Part shown: positions 22,294 through 35,000 of the stretch, in pieces
How positions within the stretch are numbered: position 1 is the stretch's first letter
Layout: each line of letters begins with the position of its first letter
Assembly: GCA_039566865.1 (NCBI GenBank)
Contig: CM076960.1
Span: forward strand, 19,016,501-19,080,500
Direction of reading: 5' to 3'
DNA: 64,000 bases
Origin: Aurelia coerulea
Taxonomy: Eukaryota; Cnidaria; Scyphozoa; Semaeostomeae; Ulmaridae
Notes under the pieces: generated by a model
What the model was told of the DNA's origin: nothing
Databases searched by the model: none
What the model saw: the letters and a program-made list of their open reading frames with translations, nothing else
Position numbers and translations under genes: made by a program

Positions 22294-22942
22294 TTTCGAA
22301 CGAGAGTTTAGAGAATAAAGTTTGTTTTAATACCTTTGTGACTTACCTTTCTCCGATGTTCATCTTGCAAATAGTGTAATTCCCTCTGAAATCTTTTCAT
22401 TGGAGGCTACATACTTTGATTTTGCGTGTTAACATTGAAAGTGTTGTCCATGTCATCTAAAGTTAAGGATGCTTTGCCTTGAGAGCTGGTTCTGGAAAGA
22501 TCGTGTACAAGCATTATCCAAAATAGAAATATCAAGAACAATATTGAAACTGATGCTCGTGAAGTATGAGGAGAAAAAACTTTGACCAGATTCGTCAAAT
22601 TTGTCCCATCAGCACCTTATTGATATTGTGGCTTCCATTTCAGTGGTTTTTGTTGTTGCTAAATTAACGACAGCGTACATTTTGCATATTAGTGCCGGCA
22701 ATTTTGCTGGCCGCATGATATGCATGGAAACGTAAGCGACAGTGCCAAAATCATGTATCATTTCTCTGATTGCTTCAAAATTACTTTTCAGTTCAATTAA
22801 ACATGTTTGGTTGCCAAATAAGGCTATTTTGTAGGTCTAATGCTTTCTTAAAGTACTTATTCATTACGTCACAACAGCTTTCACACCCTATAAATACAGA
22901 AATCGTGATACATCTGGAAGTTTCTTTGAGCACTGCAGATTG

Positions 22943-22998
22943 TGGAGCATCGCAGAGACATACCACATTTTGGAGCATCGCAGAGACATACCACATTT
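22943..22998 (+). repeat. exact tandem duplication of 28 bp
   Basis: TGGAGCATCGCAGAGACATA plus CCACATTT occurs twice without a mismatch, ending 21 bases before the proposed peroxidase ATG. It lies in the promoter or 5' UTR. Confidence 0.85.
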
Positions 22999-23019
22999 TG
23001 GTACATGTTATTTTACAAC

Positions 23020-26000
23020 ATGCTCATCAGTTTGTACGGCAGGCTAGCCCTGTTTGCTGCGTTGTACCAAGCATATTTCACAAGAGTTATCGCTGGTTCT
23101 GTTTACAATTATGGCTCAGAATCATGCGTTGTTGGCAAAGCGTATTATAGCGGCGATGTCAGAGATAGAATAATGGTGAGTGTCGTCTTTTCCAAACTCT
23201 TTTTCTCATGAACAGCATATTCTTAGTTGTTCATGTAGTTGTTTCTTGTGCTCCGTCAGAACTGTCCCTATTATTTTTGTCCTGTCTTCTTCAGGTGCCA
23301 TGCCGTATGGCTTGGGCGATCATGGACCTCCATTGCTCTCTATCTCGGCAACTGTGAATCACTTCGCAGCTCCTGTCTAGTTGTAACCAACCTCTGATGT
23401 TGTCAAGCTGTTTTATTCTTTGTCTCCCTCTGTTCCTAGTGCCTTCAATTCTTCCTGTTGTGATCAATTCTTCTATGTTTCCTTCTCTAACTATATGTCC
23501 GAAAAACTTCATGTTTTGTCCTGTATAAAAGATTATTGGACTGCCATCTGTTCAGACGAGCAACGGTGAATCTTGTAAAAACGAAGGATACAGTTCTGTC
23601 TAAGACAAAGCGACTTGACACCCTCAAGAATAGATTTCACACCTTCAACGCAGCCGACCATAATCTTTGCTTTCTCTGCTTGTTTTGATTTCATTTCAAT
23701 GCACTCAGCGGTATGAAATCTGTTCTTCAGAAAGGTAAATCGCTCTGTCTTTTCGGGAAACCTGAATCCTCTGTTTTTCAAAATTTGCCCTTGCAAAACA
23801 GAAGACTTTCGAAAGATTGACTTTATTTTGATCTGTGCGAAAAGTAAATACAGTATTGCAGGATAGTCCCGTTGTTACTTGCAAGAAATTTCCAAATTGT
23901 TTAAGCTCGAAAATTTTGAAACATTTCAATAATGTTGAAAATCTCTACTAGAGTTATGCCGTAAATGAATGCAAATCACCATAAAAACTATGCTGTTGAA
24001 TTTGGCCTACTACTCAAAAACGACTGGCATTAATTTGGTATTTTGCATTTTTTTGTCTTTCACTCAGTGCTGACTAGTTTTGTCCACCAGTGCATCTTTA
24101 GGGTCGTCGCTCAAAACACAATCAATTTTTTCTGTTTTAGCGTTTCTCGAAAACCAGTCCAGTAAGAGATACCTTTCAATAACAGAAAGTTGGTTACGCT
24201 AGAAAATTGCCAAGGCAAGATCATAATCTCTCTCAAGGCGTTATACGTTCCTATCTGTTTACTTCATTTCATCTTATAAACTTTTCTAAGAGAGGTTAAC
24301 TTTTTTTGTAGATGGACGATATGAATGAAGTGGATTCCAGTGAGAATTGTAAGTCTTTAAAGAGTTTGTGTGGACTTTCTTTATAAGATAAATTAAAACT
24401 CTGAATATTACTTTCGTTTCTAGAATGTGAAATAGCTTTGATCTACGACTAACTCAGCAAACATGATTTGATAAACTTTCTACTTGTGTAAATTTTCTTA
24501 ATTAATTTGTATCACACTCTTTGTTTAGTTTCTGTCATGATTTATTTCAGACCCTTACTACATGCAACAACGATCCATAGAGTATTTTGTGAAACTACAA
24601 GTGCTTCGCAGGTATGCTATGATAATTCTCATATTTGTTCAGAAATGGAGGTATCATTTCGTTTTCCACGTTGTGGGTGAAAATACTCCGTGCTCCAGGG
24701 TTTTTCTCAAAAACCGTGCAACCAAAAACTTGTAGAAAAAGCTGAAATCCTTACCCAAAATTCCACAAGTTCCTATCCTGTACCAATTAAGAGGGCCCGC
24801 TTTATCATGAGCACCAGGAGGCAATATGAGTGATTTCAATGGCCTAAGCTACGATGAATGGCCTAAGCTACTCTCATCGTGATTTGACTGCGTAGTTAAC
24901 TCATTCTGCTGACAACTTAAGATATAATGACAACTTACTCAAGTTCTTCTTTGTCGTTTCCTAATCTTGCAAATAAAGCCTGAATCGCATTTTCCAAGCT
25001 AACACAATCATCATCACAACTAGAGTCCTTTTTGACCGCCATTATTCTGCATCAACGGTTTCTGAATGAAGCTTTGCGCCTCCGCAAGCAATCTTTCAAA
25101 AACACGCATCTTCCACAAGTGCGTTTCGCCAAATTGCTTGCGGAGGAGCGAAAATTCATACAAACAAGATGGTGGTCGGTTTCGCTTGTATATGCTTAGA
25201 AATAAGATTCAGACAGTAATTGCAAGATTAGAAAACGACAAAAAAAGAACTCTAGCAAATTCTCATTATATGTGTATCAATTGCAAATTCAAATCATTAT
25301 GTCTCATGGTTTTATCACGTCCTTAGAACATGAAGTATGATGAACCAAAAGTGTCGGAGTTCTTTCTGTCAGATTGTTGTTCTTCAATCTTATTTCAAAC
25401 CAAAGTAGTTTTTTCCTGAATAAATTTTCTTTCACTGCAGATGTGCCTACCGTCTTTGCAACAGTTACGGAGCAGAAATCTCTGTCTTTTCGTCATATGG
25501 GAGAAAGGTAACAGGATTTTAATAAACCCTTTAAACGGAACCTAAGCATATATAGGCCTGTGTTAAGAATAGCCGTGCAAAGACAATAGACTGTGACACG
25601 TGCCGCACCTTATTTGGGTGACTGATCTACGTCAACAGGAAATACTGATATCTGATAGGTTAGAATTTGACCGCAAGTGGCTTGAGCCACTTTTATATGC
25701 TTGTATTCCCTTTAAGCAAAGTTTGAAACAATTATTCATATTTTCTTAAGATCTCCTTACACTTGGCTGTTTGTGATATCATAATGATAAATAGAATTGT
25801 AGAATTGCTACTGTTATCAACGTTACTCATATAAAAACAAAAGGGAACAAAGCTGACAGATTACAACTGAGAACACCTCCTTCTTTCTTTTGACCGTTTT
25901 TACATTGCCTTTTTGTTTCTGTTTTTTCATGAAGTTGAATTTGTGAAATAAAATTATGAGTACTGCTTTTGGCGGAGGCCAGATGACCTCATGTCTTCCT

Positions 26001-29000
26001 CAGCCAAGAATGGTACAGTATTTATGTGTTTTTATATCAGTTAGTTTTGATTTATTATGAACAGGAAGCATATTAAAACACTACGCAATTGGGGGACAAT
26101 TTTGTAGGCACTATTGTTAGTGTATGCCCAATTTTTATCTTCAAATCTCATCTGATCATTTTTATTGTAACAGATCGAATTATAGTCTGCCTCAAATTAG
26201 ATGTCACCTGCAAATGCCCGCGAATAACAACAATAGAAGTGTTTTCCAAAGGAATTTTGCGTTGTCGCAAATCTCAGGTGACATGTGATTTGAGACGGAT
26301 TTTAATTCTCCTCTTGGAGATGTGTTTCAAGTTTGTTGTGATTAACGTTGAGAGTTTGATGATATTCACACTTGCAAGTTAAACCAGCTTGAATTAAAGC
26401 AAGTGATCAAATGGGGCCTTCTAATTGGTCAATCCAACCAATCGAATGCATTTGATTGGCTGAAATTTAACATGGTGTAGCTATAGCTGGTTTAAATGCC
26501 TCAGTATGAAGCAGTAAGTATAAGGCAAACTTTGATTTGTGATTTTTCCTTTCGATCGATTTACAGCGCTGTTATATGGAAGGACGTTCAGAGCAATATA
26601 AGACTGTCAACTGCTATGTGGATGGGTACCCAACGAAAATTGTGATTTTTTGGCCTTATGAAATGAAACGTCTTATTATTACTGGTGTAAGAACTGGCAA
26701 AGTTATCAGAGCAATCATGCCAAAGTTAGTAATTTCACATTTCCGTTACCTTTCTGCAAAATGTAGTTTTTTTTATTGTCAGTCTTTCATTTAATTGCAT
26801 CATGATTGATTGATTGATTGATTGATTGTTTGATTGTTTGTTTGATTGATTAACTTGATTAACTGACCAATTGATAATTTCATTTTTAGATCACGCTACG
26901 AAAGTATCCCCTACTCCAACCTAAAATATTGCCAGACACCGTACATCCATGTGCCTAAGACAATCTTGATCACTGATGAAATCCAAGGTGTCACGTGTCC
27001 TACTGGTCGACTTCGATTTCCGGTTGGATCTGTGCAAGACCTTGCAATGAGGTAATAATTTAGCTTCATTAACCTCTTTATCATAAGGAGGTTGAATCTC
27101 TATCATTATTTAACCACTTTTAGACCACAAGATCACTTTTACATTGTGTTATTGTAAGTTTAATGAAGCTGCCTTTGAAAATCACCCTTTCTAAAGAATT
27201 TGAAAAAGAAACTGATGTAAAGAATTAAATGCTGATAAGATGTTCATCTTCTCTGTAGAACACTGGATGGAAGACTGAACAACAAGAAAATGATATTTCT
27301 GGGGGCAGCGGGTGAGAATTTGATCAGACTGTCTCCAAATGGATATATCGATAATATTTCGATCCCATCTGGGGCATGTACCCCTGAACAGATCAAATTG
27401 GGAACTTGCCCCTTTCCAGCAGAATTTAGTGGAACTGGCTCTAACAGACCAAATGCAAGGGTTATCAGCAATGTTCTATTACGTCAGGTGCGTAAACGCA
27501 ACTTATCTTTTTTTTATTTCGTTGGATGCAATTTATGCAAGTGAGGTTGAATTCGTTTTTGCAAATAGTAGAAAAATATTTATGACTTCCAGTTTGCCCA
27601 AAATTTAAAGCTTTTGTATCGCATTTATATTTCGTATCCTTATCCATCAATGTAGTTTCAACAAATGGATGATTCTAAACATACCTTAGCTTTAGGCCGA
27701 GCGCTGATTTTCGTCTTTGATTTGGAATGTAACATCTGAGACGTTGAGCTGCTTCTGAACCGTAATTTACACTTCGCATTCCTTTCTTTTTCTTTGACAT
27801 ACTACCAAGCAGTCTAGTCTCGTTATGACTGACAACTTCGTTTCTGTTGTTTCCATGGAGCTCTCACGAAATCTTTGTTTTCATTCCAGAACAAACCAAT
27901 ACCAAGTCCAAGAGGGTTGAGTGACCTAATTACTTACTGGGGACAGGTAAACAAATGCGTTTATTCATCCTGAAAATGTATGTTAATTTCAGAATAGTTT
28001 TATATTCGATTGATTCTGTCACGATTTGTTTGGACAGCTGATATCTAAAGTCAGGAGGCCAATGGCTAAGCAGTCAAACAGGCTATAAACATGCCATAAA
28101 CAAGAACATATTTTGTAACACAATAGCATGAGATGCTTTGTTGACACCTGAATTCAAAGCGATTAGTGGTTGCAGACAAAGGAAATTCTTTCAACCATAA
28201 ATTCAAAACAAACAAAGCCGCGAAAGTTTCTTTGAAACCCAAGTAGCTAGCGCACTGGCTGTGCATTCCAGAAATTGTTTTTAAGAGCAAATATGAGCAT
28301 ATATCGAAAGAAGAAGGATATATCTACACATCTACCACGGGCATTTTATTTCTTTGGTTCAGAAGCTGAGCAGTAAGTGTTTTAATTACACCCAAAAAAT
28401 AAGAGAATTGAATCGCCTCCCAATCGGCTTTTGAATCAATTAAATTAAATGCCTGTGGCAAATTTGTATCCTTCTTTCTTCGATCTATGCTCATGTTTGC
28501 TCTTAAAAACATATTTTGGAATGCACAACGAGCGAGCTAGCTACCTGGGTTTCAGAGAAACTTTTGCGGCTTTGCTTGTTTTGAATTACTGTTTGAGAGA
28601 ATTTCCTTTGTCTGCGATCGCTAATCGCTTTGAATTTCGGTGTCAATCAAAACAAACTTGTGCTATTGTCTTACCAAATCTGTCCTTGTTCATGCCATAT
28701 AACTATGATAGATTATGAAATACTTTGCCAAATGATGACGTCCCATGATATTTTTTACAGTTTATTGATCATGATATCAGCTTGACAGAAGAATTGCCTG
28801 AGGATTTTGAAGCCGAGAAGCCAATTGATGTAGAATTACCCATTCCTGTCCCAAAAGTAAGTCAAATCAGATCCATTTTTGATGTATCGACGTTGGCAAT
28901 TTGGAGTAGTTTGTGTTGTTGTAAACATAGGGCTCAAATCTTTAAAAAGGTCGGTGTAAAATTCCATTACAGTTTTCTTTGAATTAAATGGCTTGGAAGG

Positions 29001-32000
29001 AACTTAGTGGTTTTTGCTGTAAATCTGCCGTGGAAATTTATTAATATCTTGATTGGTTTCAAAATGGCAGCATTTATGAAATTTCAGGCTATGACGTCAT
29101 CAAATTTCTAAATCCTAAACCAGAAAGGAGACGGATTTCTGCTTGCCACCATAATGTAGACCTTTATAAACTATGGTTTTCTTGAAGGTTATATCATCTT
29201 TCTTATGTTGGTTTTGGATTTACGATGATTTAAATTTTTTCAAAATTTTCAATGAATTTTTTCAAAAGTGATTAAATTGCCGCCATTTTGAAAAACATCT
29301 ATGATGTCAAAAAATTTCCACGGCAGATTTATAGCACAGTACCATAACTTCCCTTCAAGCCATTCATTTCAAAGTAAAATGTCACAGAATTTTGCACCCA
29401 CCTTTTTCACCTTTTAAAGGTTTGAAAAGTTGGAGCCTTATGCTGTAGTTGTAAGTTCAAATTCGCATATCTAATCATGCACCACGTCGCTTCTTAGTTT
29501 GCTTCTGATCTTTTGTTTCTTCTACTTTGCAACCTTTACTATACTATTTTGGTGCTTTCCTTTGTACCATGTCACCTTTATATCTATGCATATACGTGCT
29601 GTTTTTCATTGTCCGTTCTTATCCCTGTATTTCTACATTTTTTCTGTTGCTTCTCTCTTAGTACTTTGAGATTTTTTCAGTCCTATCTGAGAAATTTTCA
29701 CTTTGAAATGTTTTTCAGGGAGATGTAATATTCGACCCCGATGTAACTGGAATGACTTTCATACCTTTGAGAAGATTCAATTTTGATTTGTAAGTGTCTC
29801 CAAAATTATTTCAAAAATTTCTTCATGTAACAATTTGCAAGAAAGTAGCCAGATAAAATTTTTGTAATGCACTGATTTTAAATTACCTGATTTTACAAGG
29901 AAGCTGTCACAAGAGCTACACATTTCTGAATCATATTTCTCTTTGGGAAATAGTGAGACGCAATTGGTAATATTCATTTTGGCTCAGTGGTAGCACGCTT
30001 GCCTACCAATCTGAAGGTTGGTAGTTTCCAGTACCCTCCCTGCCGCCAAACCTGCAAGGCTAAAGGAATCACGAGGTGTGATCACAAAGAGAGGAAGGTC
30101 CAGGACGCTACCTGGATAAGCTTAGCTTCTCAGCGTTCTAAAACTACCTTCGGATGCTTGGTAGAAATATGGAAAGAAGAACTACTCACTTTTGAATGAT
30201 TTTAGTTCATTGAATTTGTGAAAATCAACAATTTCTGATTGACGCAAACCCCCAAACTATCTTTGACTCAATTATGACGATTTTATTGTTTTATTTAGAT
30301 GCACAGGTAATGCCAAATGCAAATGCCCCAGAGCTCACATAACAGTCCTTTCGTCATTCATCGATGCCAATACCGTGTATGCAACAAATGAGACAGTGTC
30401 ACGTGCACTTAGAACATTGGTTGATGGGAAACTCATCGAAGATAACGGGTTCATACCAGTATGTATCATACTCAGTTTTAGATTTCAGATTTCATTTTTC
30501 CATCAATAACCTAGTACAAGAAAACTTGTATACTTTAAGCAGCTACTGAGGAACAACTACAACAAAATGAATACAATAACGAGTGAACAGTAACACTGGT
30601 CGAAAAGAACGGGACTACAAACTAAAATTAAGGCGAAGCAGATCATACAGGTTTTACATTTGGGGCTGTGTTCAGCGAACGTTTTAGATCGTATGAAGCT
30701 GTTACACAATTCACAATAAAACTTTGTATAAGTGGACATAGATTATGATCATCATTCTGCATTAGATAAATGAAACGATCTTTCGTATTCATATATTTAA
30801 AGAAAGGTTTGTTTAACAGTAAAAGTTTTGATGAACGAAAACACTGAAAATTGGCAAAAATCTCCACTGAAAGATGTTTTGTTCAAAAGTATGGTAAGAA
30901 CTAATTTTCTATTGCACACTTTCTTCAAGAATAAAGCTTAACTGCTAAATACGTGTTTTCTCGACAGCTAAACACCCTTGGCCTACCAAATCAGAATCCA
31001 TTGATGCGTGACCCAACAAGAATAAGAGTAGCTGGTGACGTCAGATCGAATACAGCGCCTACTTTGTTTATGTATCATTCATTGTTTCTTCGTGAGCATA
31101 ACAGACAAGCTGCGTTGTTCAGAAAAAAATATCCGACCTTGGTAAGTGTACCATTTAAGAAGCTTCTGTTGCAATACAGTAGCGTCCCGCATATAAGAAA
31201 CAACCTTTTCAATTTCAGGTGTGACATGTTTCTTATATAATGAGGTAAAATTCAAATCAGGGTAAAGTTTCTTATTAGAAAAATCATGCACTATCGATCA
31301 ACTACTCAGACGCAATCTCTGTGATTGTGATAAAAAATTTATTATTTTGATATGCATTTGTAAATCTTCACTTCCAGGAAATGATATAATTATTCCAGGA
31401 AAGTGTTTTTTTGCTTGGTTTTGTCGAATAAGAAACAAGGTTTTTTTTCATACCTGTACTAGTTTCTTATAAAATGGGGTATTATTTTGAAAATCATGGT
31501 CTGTGTTTCTTAAATTTGTGTTTCTTATATGCGGGACACTACTGTATTGCATTTGATGTTCTTATGTATGAAGAATTTGTTCATACATAATAAGACGATT
31601 CGAAGGCTTAGTGGGATCACTGACGCTCAAACGTGTAAAAGTAGATGTAGGCTTCATTGTAGGCTTGCTTTGCTTCGAACAACACTTGTTTGTTCCCACT
31701 ATGATTCCTGAAGTTACTTCAAGTAATCGAAATATCGACCTGCCAAATTATAGCGGTGAGTTAAGGAAAGCTTTTTTTTTATATATATACTCAATCTGAA
31801 AATTTTTACAAAGACGAATTACCTACGACACTACTTACAAAACACTTTACTACACTACAAAGACGATACCCCTAGGAGCAAAATATCATGACTACGCCGG
31901 GGCCATGCCATAAAAGACATAAAACTAAACTAAAATTAAAGATACGGTTCCAAAAAGCCACATACAAACCAATTTATCGATGACTAAAGAAAGAAACTTG

Positions 32001-35000
32001 TTCTGCAGTAGATGTTGAGCTACGAATCCGAAAATGTTGGGAAACAGGGACCCCAACCGAGAGATACCAACGACAACAACAGCCGTCGTTACTCCCTCGT
32101 CCAGTGAACCACCGGCCAAAACACTGAGCCAGTGCTAGTTAGGGTTTGGATATTGGAGATCAGCTGTGACGCTTGACATCAACTGCAAAGGAAAGCAAGG
32201 AAAGCTTAGTGGATAGATATGCACGCACGTGTCGAAATCATGAAATACAATAGGCTAATTTTAGACATGCATTTGCAGCTCTTGGGTTCGCTATTTATCT
32301 CCGTCAACTAACTTTAACAGTCTGGCGATAAACAGTTTGTAAGTATTTATTAGTTTTTATCTGTTTTCTGTATAGACTGACGAAGAAATCTTTCAGCTGG
32401 CAAGAGGCCGAGTGATCGCAGAAGTTCAATCAATTGTCTTCAATGAATACCTTCCCTCCCTTCTTGGTGGATTTGAAAAGATTCCGAAGTACAGAGGATA
32501 TAATCCTAAAGTTGACCCATCTGTTTCCACTGAATTCTCTTCTGCAGCCTTCAGGTAAGCATGTGTATTCTAAAACTTATGTTTTAGATCTAGACTGATT
32601 ACATGGCCGTATTTATCATTATTGATAGGCAGCTGGACGCTCTAACTACGACTCGTAATCAAACATCATTATTTTGAAATTACCAGTTCAGCCTCGTTTT
32701 CAATGTGAGCGGTCTCGGTTTGGTGTAAGTCTCGTTTTGATGGCGACTACTGGAACTCATTTCATCGTAAGCAGTCTACTTTAGATTCTTAGTGACGGCA
32801 GATTTCTTTGGTTTTGAATAAAAATTGGTTTTTGAATAGAAAAATAGTGGTTCCTAAATATTTGGGACCTTCGAGGAATTTTGCAACGAGAGCCTTGTCA
32901 TTGGATGGTCAATGGGATTTGATAACGTTCACTATTCCCAATTTCATCTGGAATGACAAAGCATTAGTTCTCTTCTTCGTTTTCAGAATTGGACATACCC
33001 AGCTAAGCCAGTTCGTCGTTCGTCTTGACGAGAAAGGAAATATCACGAAGTTTGGGAATTTGCTTCTTCGTGAAGGATTTTTTAGGCCAGAAAGAATCAC
33101 AGAAGAGGGTGGCCTCGATCCCATTATTCGCGGTGCTATCAAAAACCCTGCACAAGATATCGACACAAATATTATTGATGAAATTCGAAACTTCTTATTT
33201 GTGACCAACGTATCTAGCCTCGATCTTGCTTCCATTAATATACAACGAGGTCGTGACGTTGGGCTGCCTGATTTCAATACAGTGAGGGAAGCACTTGGAC
33301 TGAAGAGTAAGTAGATGTTAGACTTGTTACTTGAGATTCATTACAGTTTGTTTTTTAATGAGCAGAGGTGAAGTGAGGTTAGAGACTGATGGGTAACATT
33401 TTCTCATAGAAGATCTAGCAAGTCACTTGTCTTGAATTCACAAAATTGTCATCATCGTAGAAAGCGGAGCCTTTGGACTTTCCAAAAACGGACTTAACGT
33501 ATCAAGAATTTGCAAGTTGTTGGAAAAAACTGTATTTACTGTTTTAATTGTGCTGTGAAAACCAGAGACTGTTCAGATATGAGTGGAGTTGAACAAGTTT
33601 GTGTTGGACTGTTCTCGGCTAATCAAGGACATGTTTAGCTGGTTACTGATTTTTGATAGAGAAAATTCATCAACAATTATGTAAGAATCTCATAATTAAT
33701 TTGAAGCCTCGATGAAATCGAGAAAATAAAACGTTTTGCAAACTGGCTGCATGCATTTTACAGTGCAATTTATCAAACAGTTGATACAGTTTTTTCCTCC
33801 TTCGGTCGACCAAAGATTTTGTTTCTTCTCGATCAGGAATCTAATCATTCAATGAAATCACAAGTGATCAATGATCAGCTTGTCAGGAAATCATCAATTT
33901 GTTTCGATATAAGCGATCCTTGATTGCTTGTTCTTCAGAAGGTTTTGAATCACAAGTGATCAATGATCAGCTTGTCAGGAAATCATCAATTTGTTTCGAT
34001 ATAAGCGATCTTTGATTGCTTGTTCTTCAGAAGGGTTCAAATCTTTCAATGGAATCACAAGTGATCAATGATCACATCCTTGTCTTGATTTAAAGATCAT
34101 TGATTTTTTCGATATAATTGATCGTTGATTGCTTGTTCTTCAAAAAGGTTCAAATCATTCAATGGAATCACAAATGATCAATGATCACATTCTTGTCTTG
34201 ATTTAAAGATCATTGATTTTTTCGATATAAGTGATCGTTGATTGCTTTCTTCTTCAACAGGGTTCAGATCATTCAGACAAATCACAAGTGATCGCAAAGT
34301 AGCAGCAACATTACGATTACTTTACAAAAACATTGATCTGGTTGATTTATGGGTTGGCGGAATCGCAGAGGATGCGGAGGAGGGCTCTGAGCTTGGTGAA
34401 ACATTCAGGACGATAATTGTTGACCAGTTTGTCAGAATTCGAGATGGAGACAGATTCTTTTTTGAAAATATTCTTTCTACAAAGGTAAGAAGTCACACAA
34501 ATGATCAAAAAACCGAAATCGTATTAATTACCGTGCTTGAAAAACCTCTGAAAAACGCACAATGATAAGTGATAAATGATAAATGATAAGCACAGTGAGT
34601 TAGGTCATGATATAGATCCCACCCAGGATGAACCTTCCTGGTTCTAACTACCTGAATTTAGGCCAGGATACCTACCCTCGATATGCCAGAAAGTAACGTC
34701 TCCGTCTGGTTTGAAATGCCCTTCCCATTAAACCACTAAATCATGCAATCAATAAATTCATTGAAAGTTGCTTAAAATCAACATATAGAGCAAAACAGGT
34801 CTAGGTGAACTTACAAATATCTAACAATGGCAGTAGTTTAATTACGATTATATTTCATCTTTTTATCGCTTTTGCTGCATTTCGCTTATTATATGTATTG
34901 CTGTTATGTTATTCCGTTTTGTTATTTACCCGTCATTAGCTGTATTAAGTATACTTGTATAAAGCATGTACTAGGCTCTTGATTGGGAATGAAATTCTGA

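Larger units (their letters stand above)
21136..23019. other. intergenic interval GRHPR / peroxidase
   Basis: Apart from the hairpin at 22226-22293 and the tandem duplication at 22943-22998, nothing is recognised. An AATAAA at about 22311 is on the plus strand but far from the GRHPR stop. The peroxidase promoter should lie in its right part; no TATA box stands out. Confidence 0.5.

Noticed and set aside
22770..23019. Upstream frames with methionines before the peroxidase start
   Set aside because: They run through the 28-bp tandem duplication and show no signal-peptide form; ATG 23020 (or 23005) gives the hydrophobic leader directly.
28066..28718. Two similar open frames on opposite strands (ASYLGF...)
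   Set aside because: They are the two arms of an inverted repeat; the similarity is explained by duplication, with no sign of a protein family.
29972..30060. Possible tRNA gene
   Set aside because: The A box is good but the B box is broken and no cloverleaf closes; the body recurs at 57881, so it is a SINE.
32808..33314. 168-codon frame taken as a single gene start
   Set aside because: The first part up to 32986 is intron; the coding part is peroxidase exon 14, beginning after the acceptor at 32986.
33838..34260. CRISPR-like array of regular repeats
   Set aside because: Units are long, imperfect and contiguous without unique spacers, and the context is a eukaryotic intron.
34590..34760. 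Possible third SINE on the minus strand
   Set aside because: A weak A-box-like sequence exists, but the B box is not convincing and no second copy was seen.
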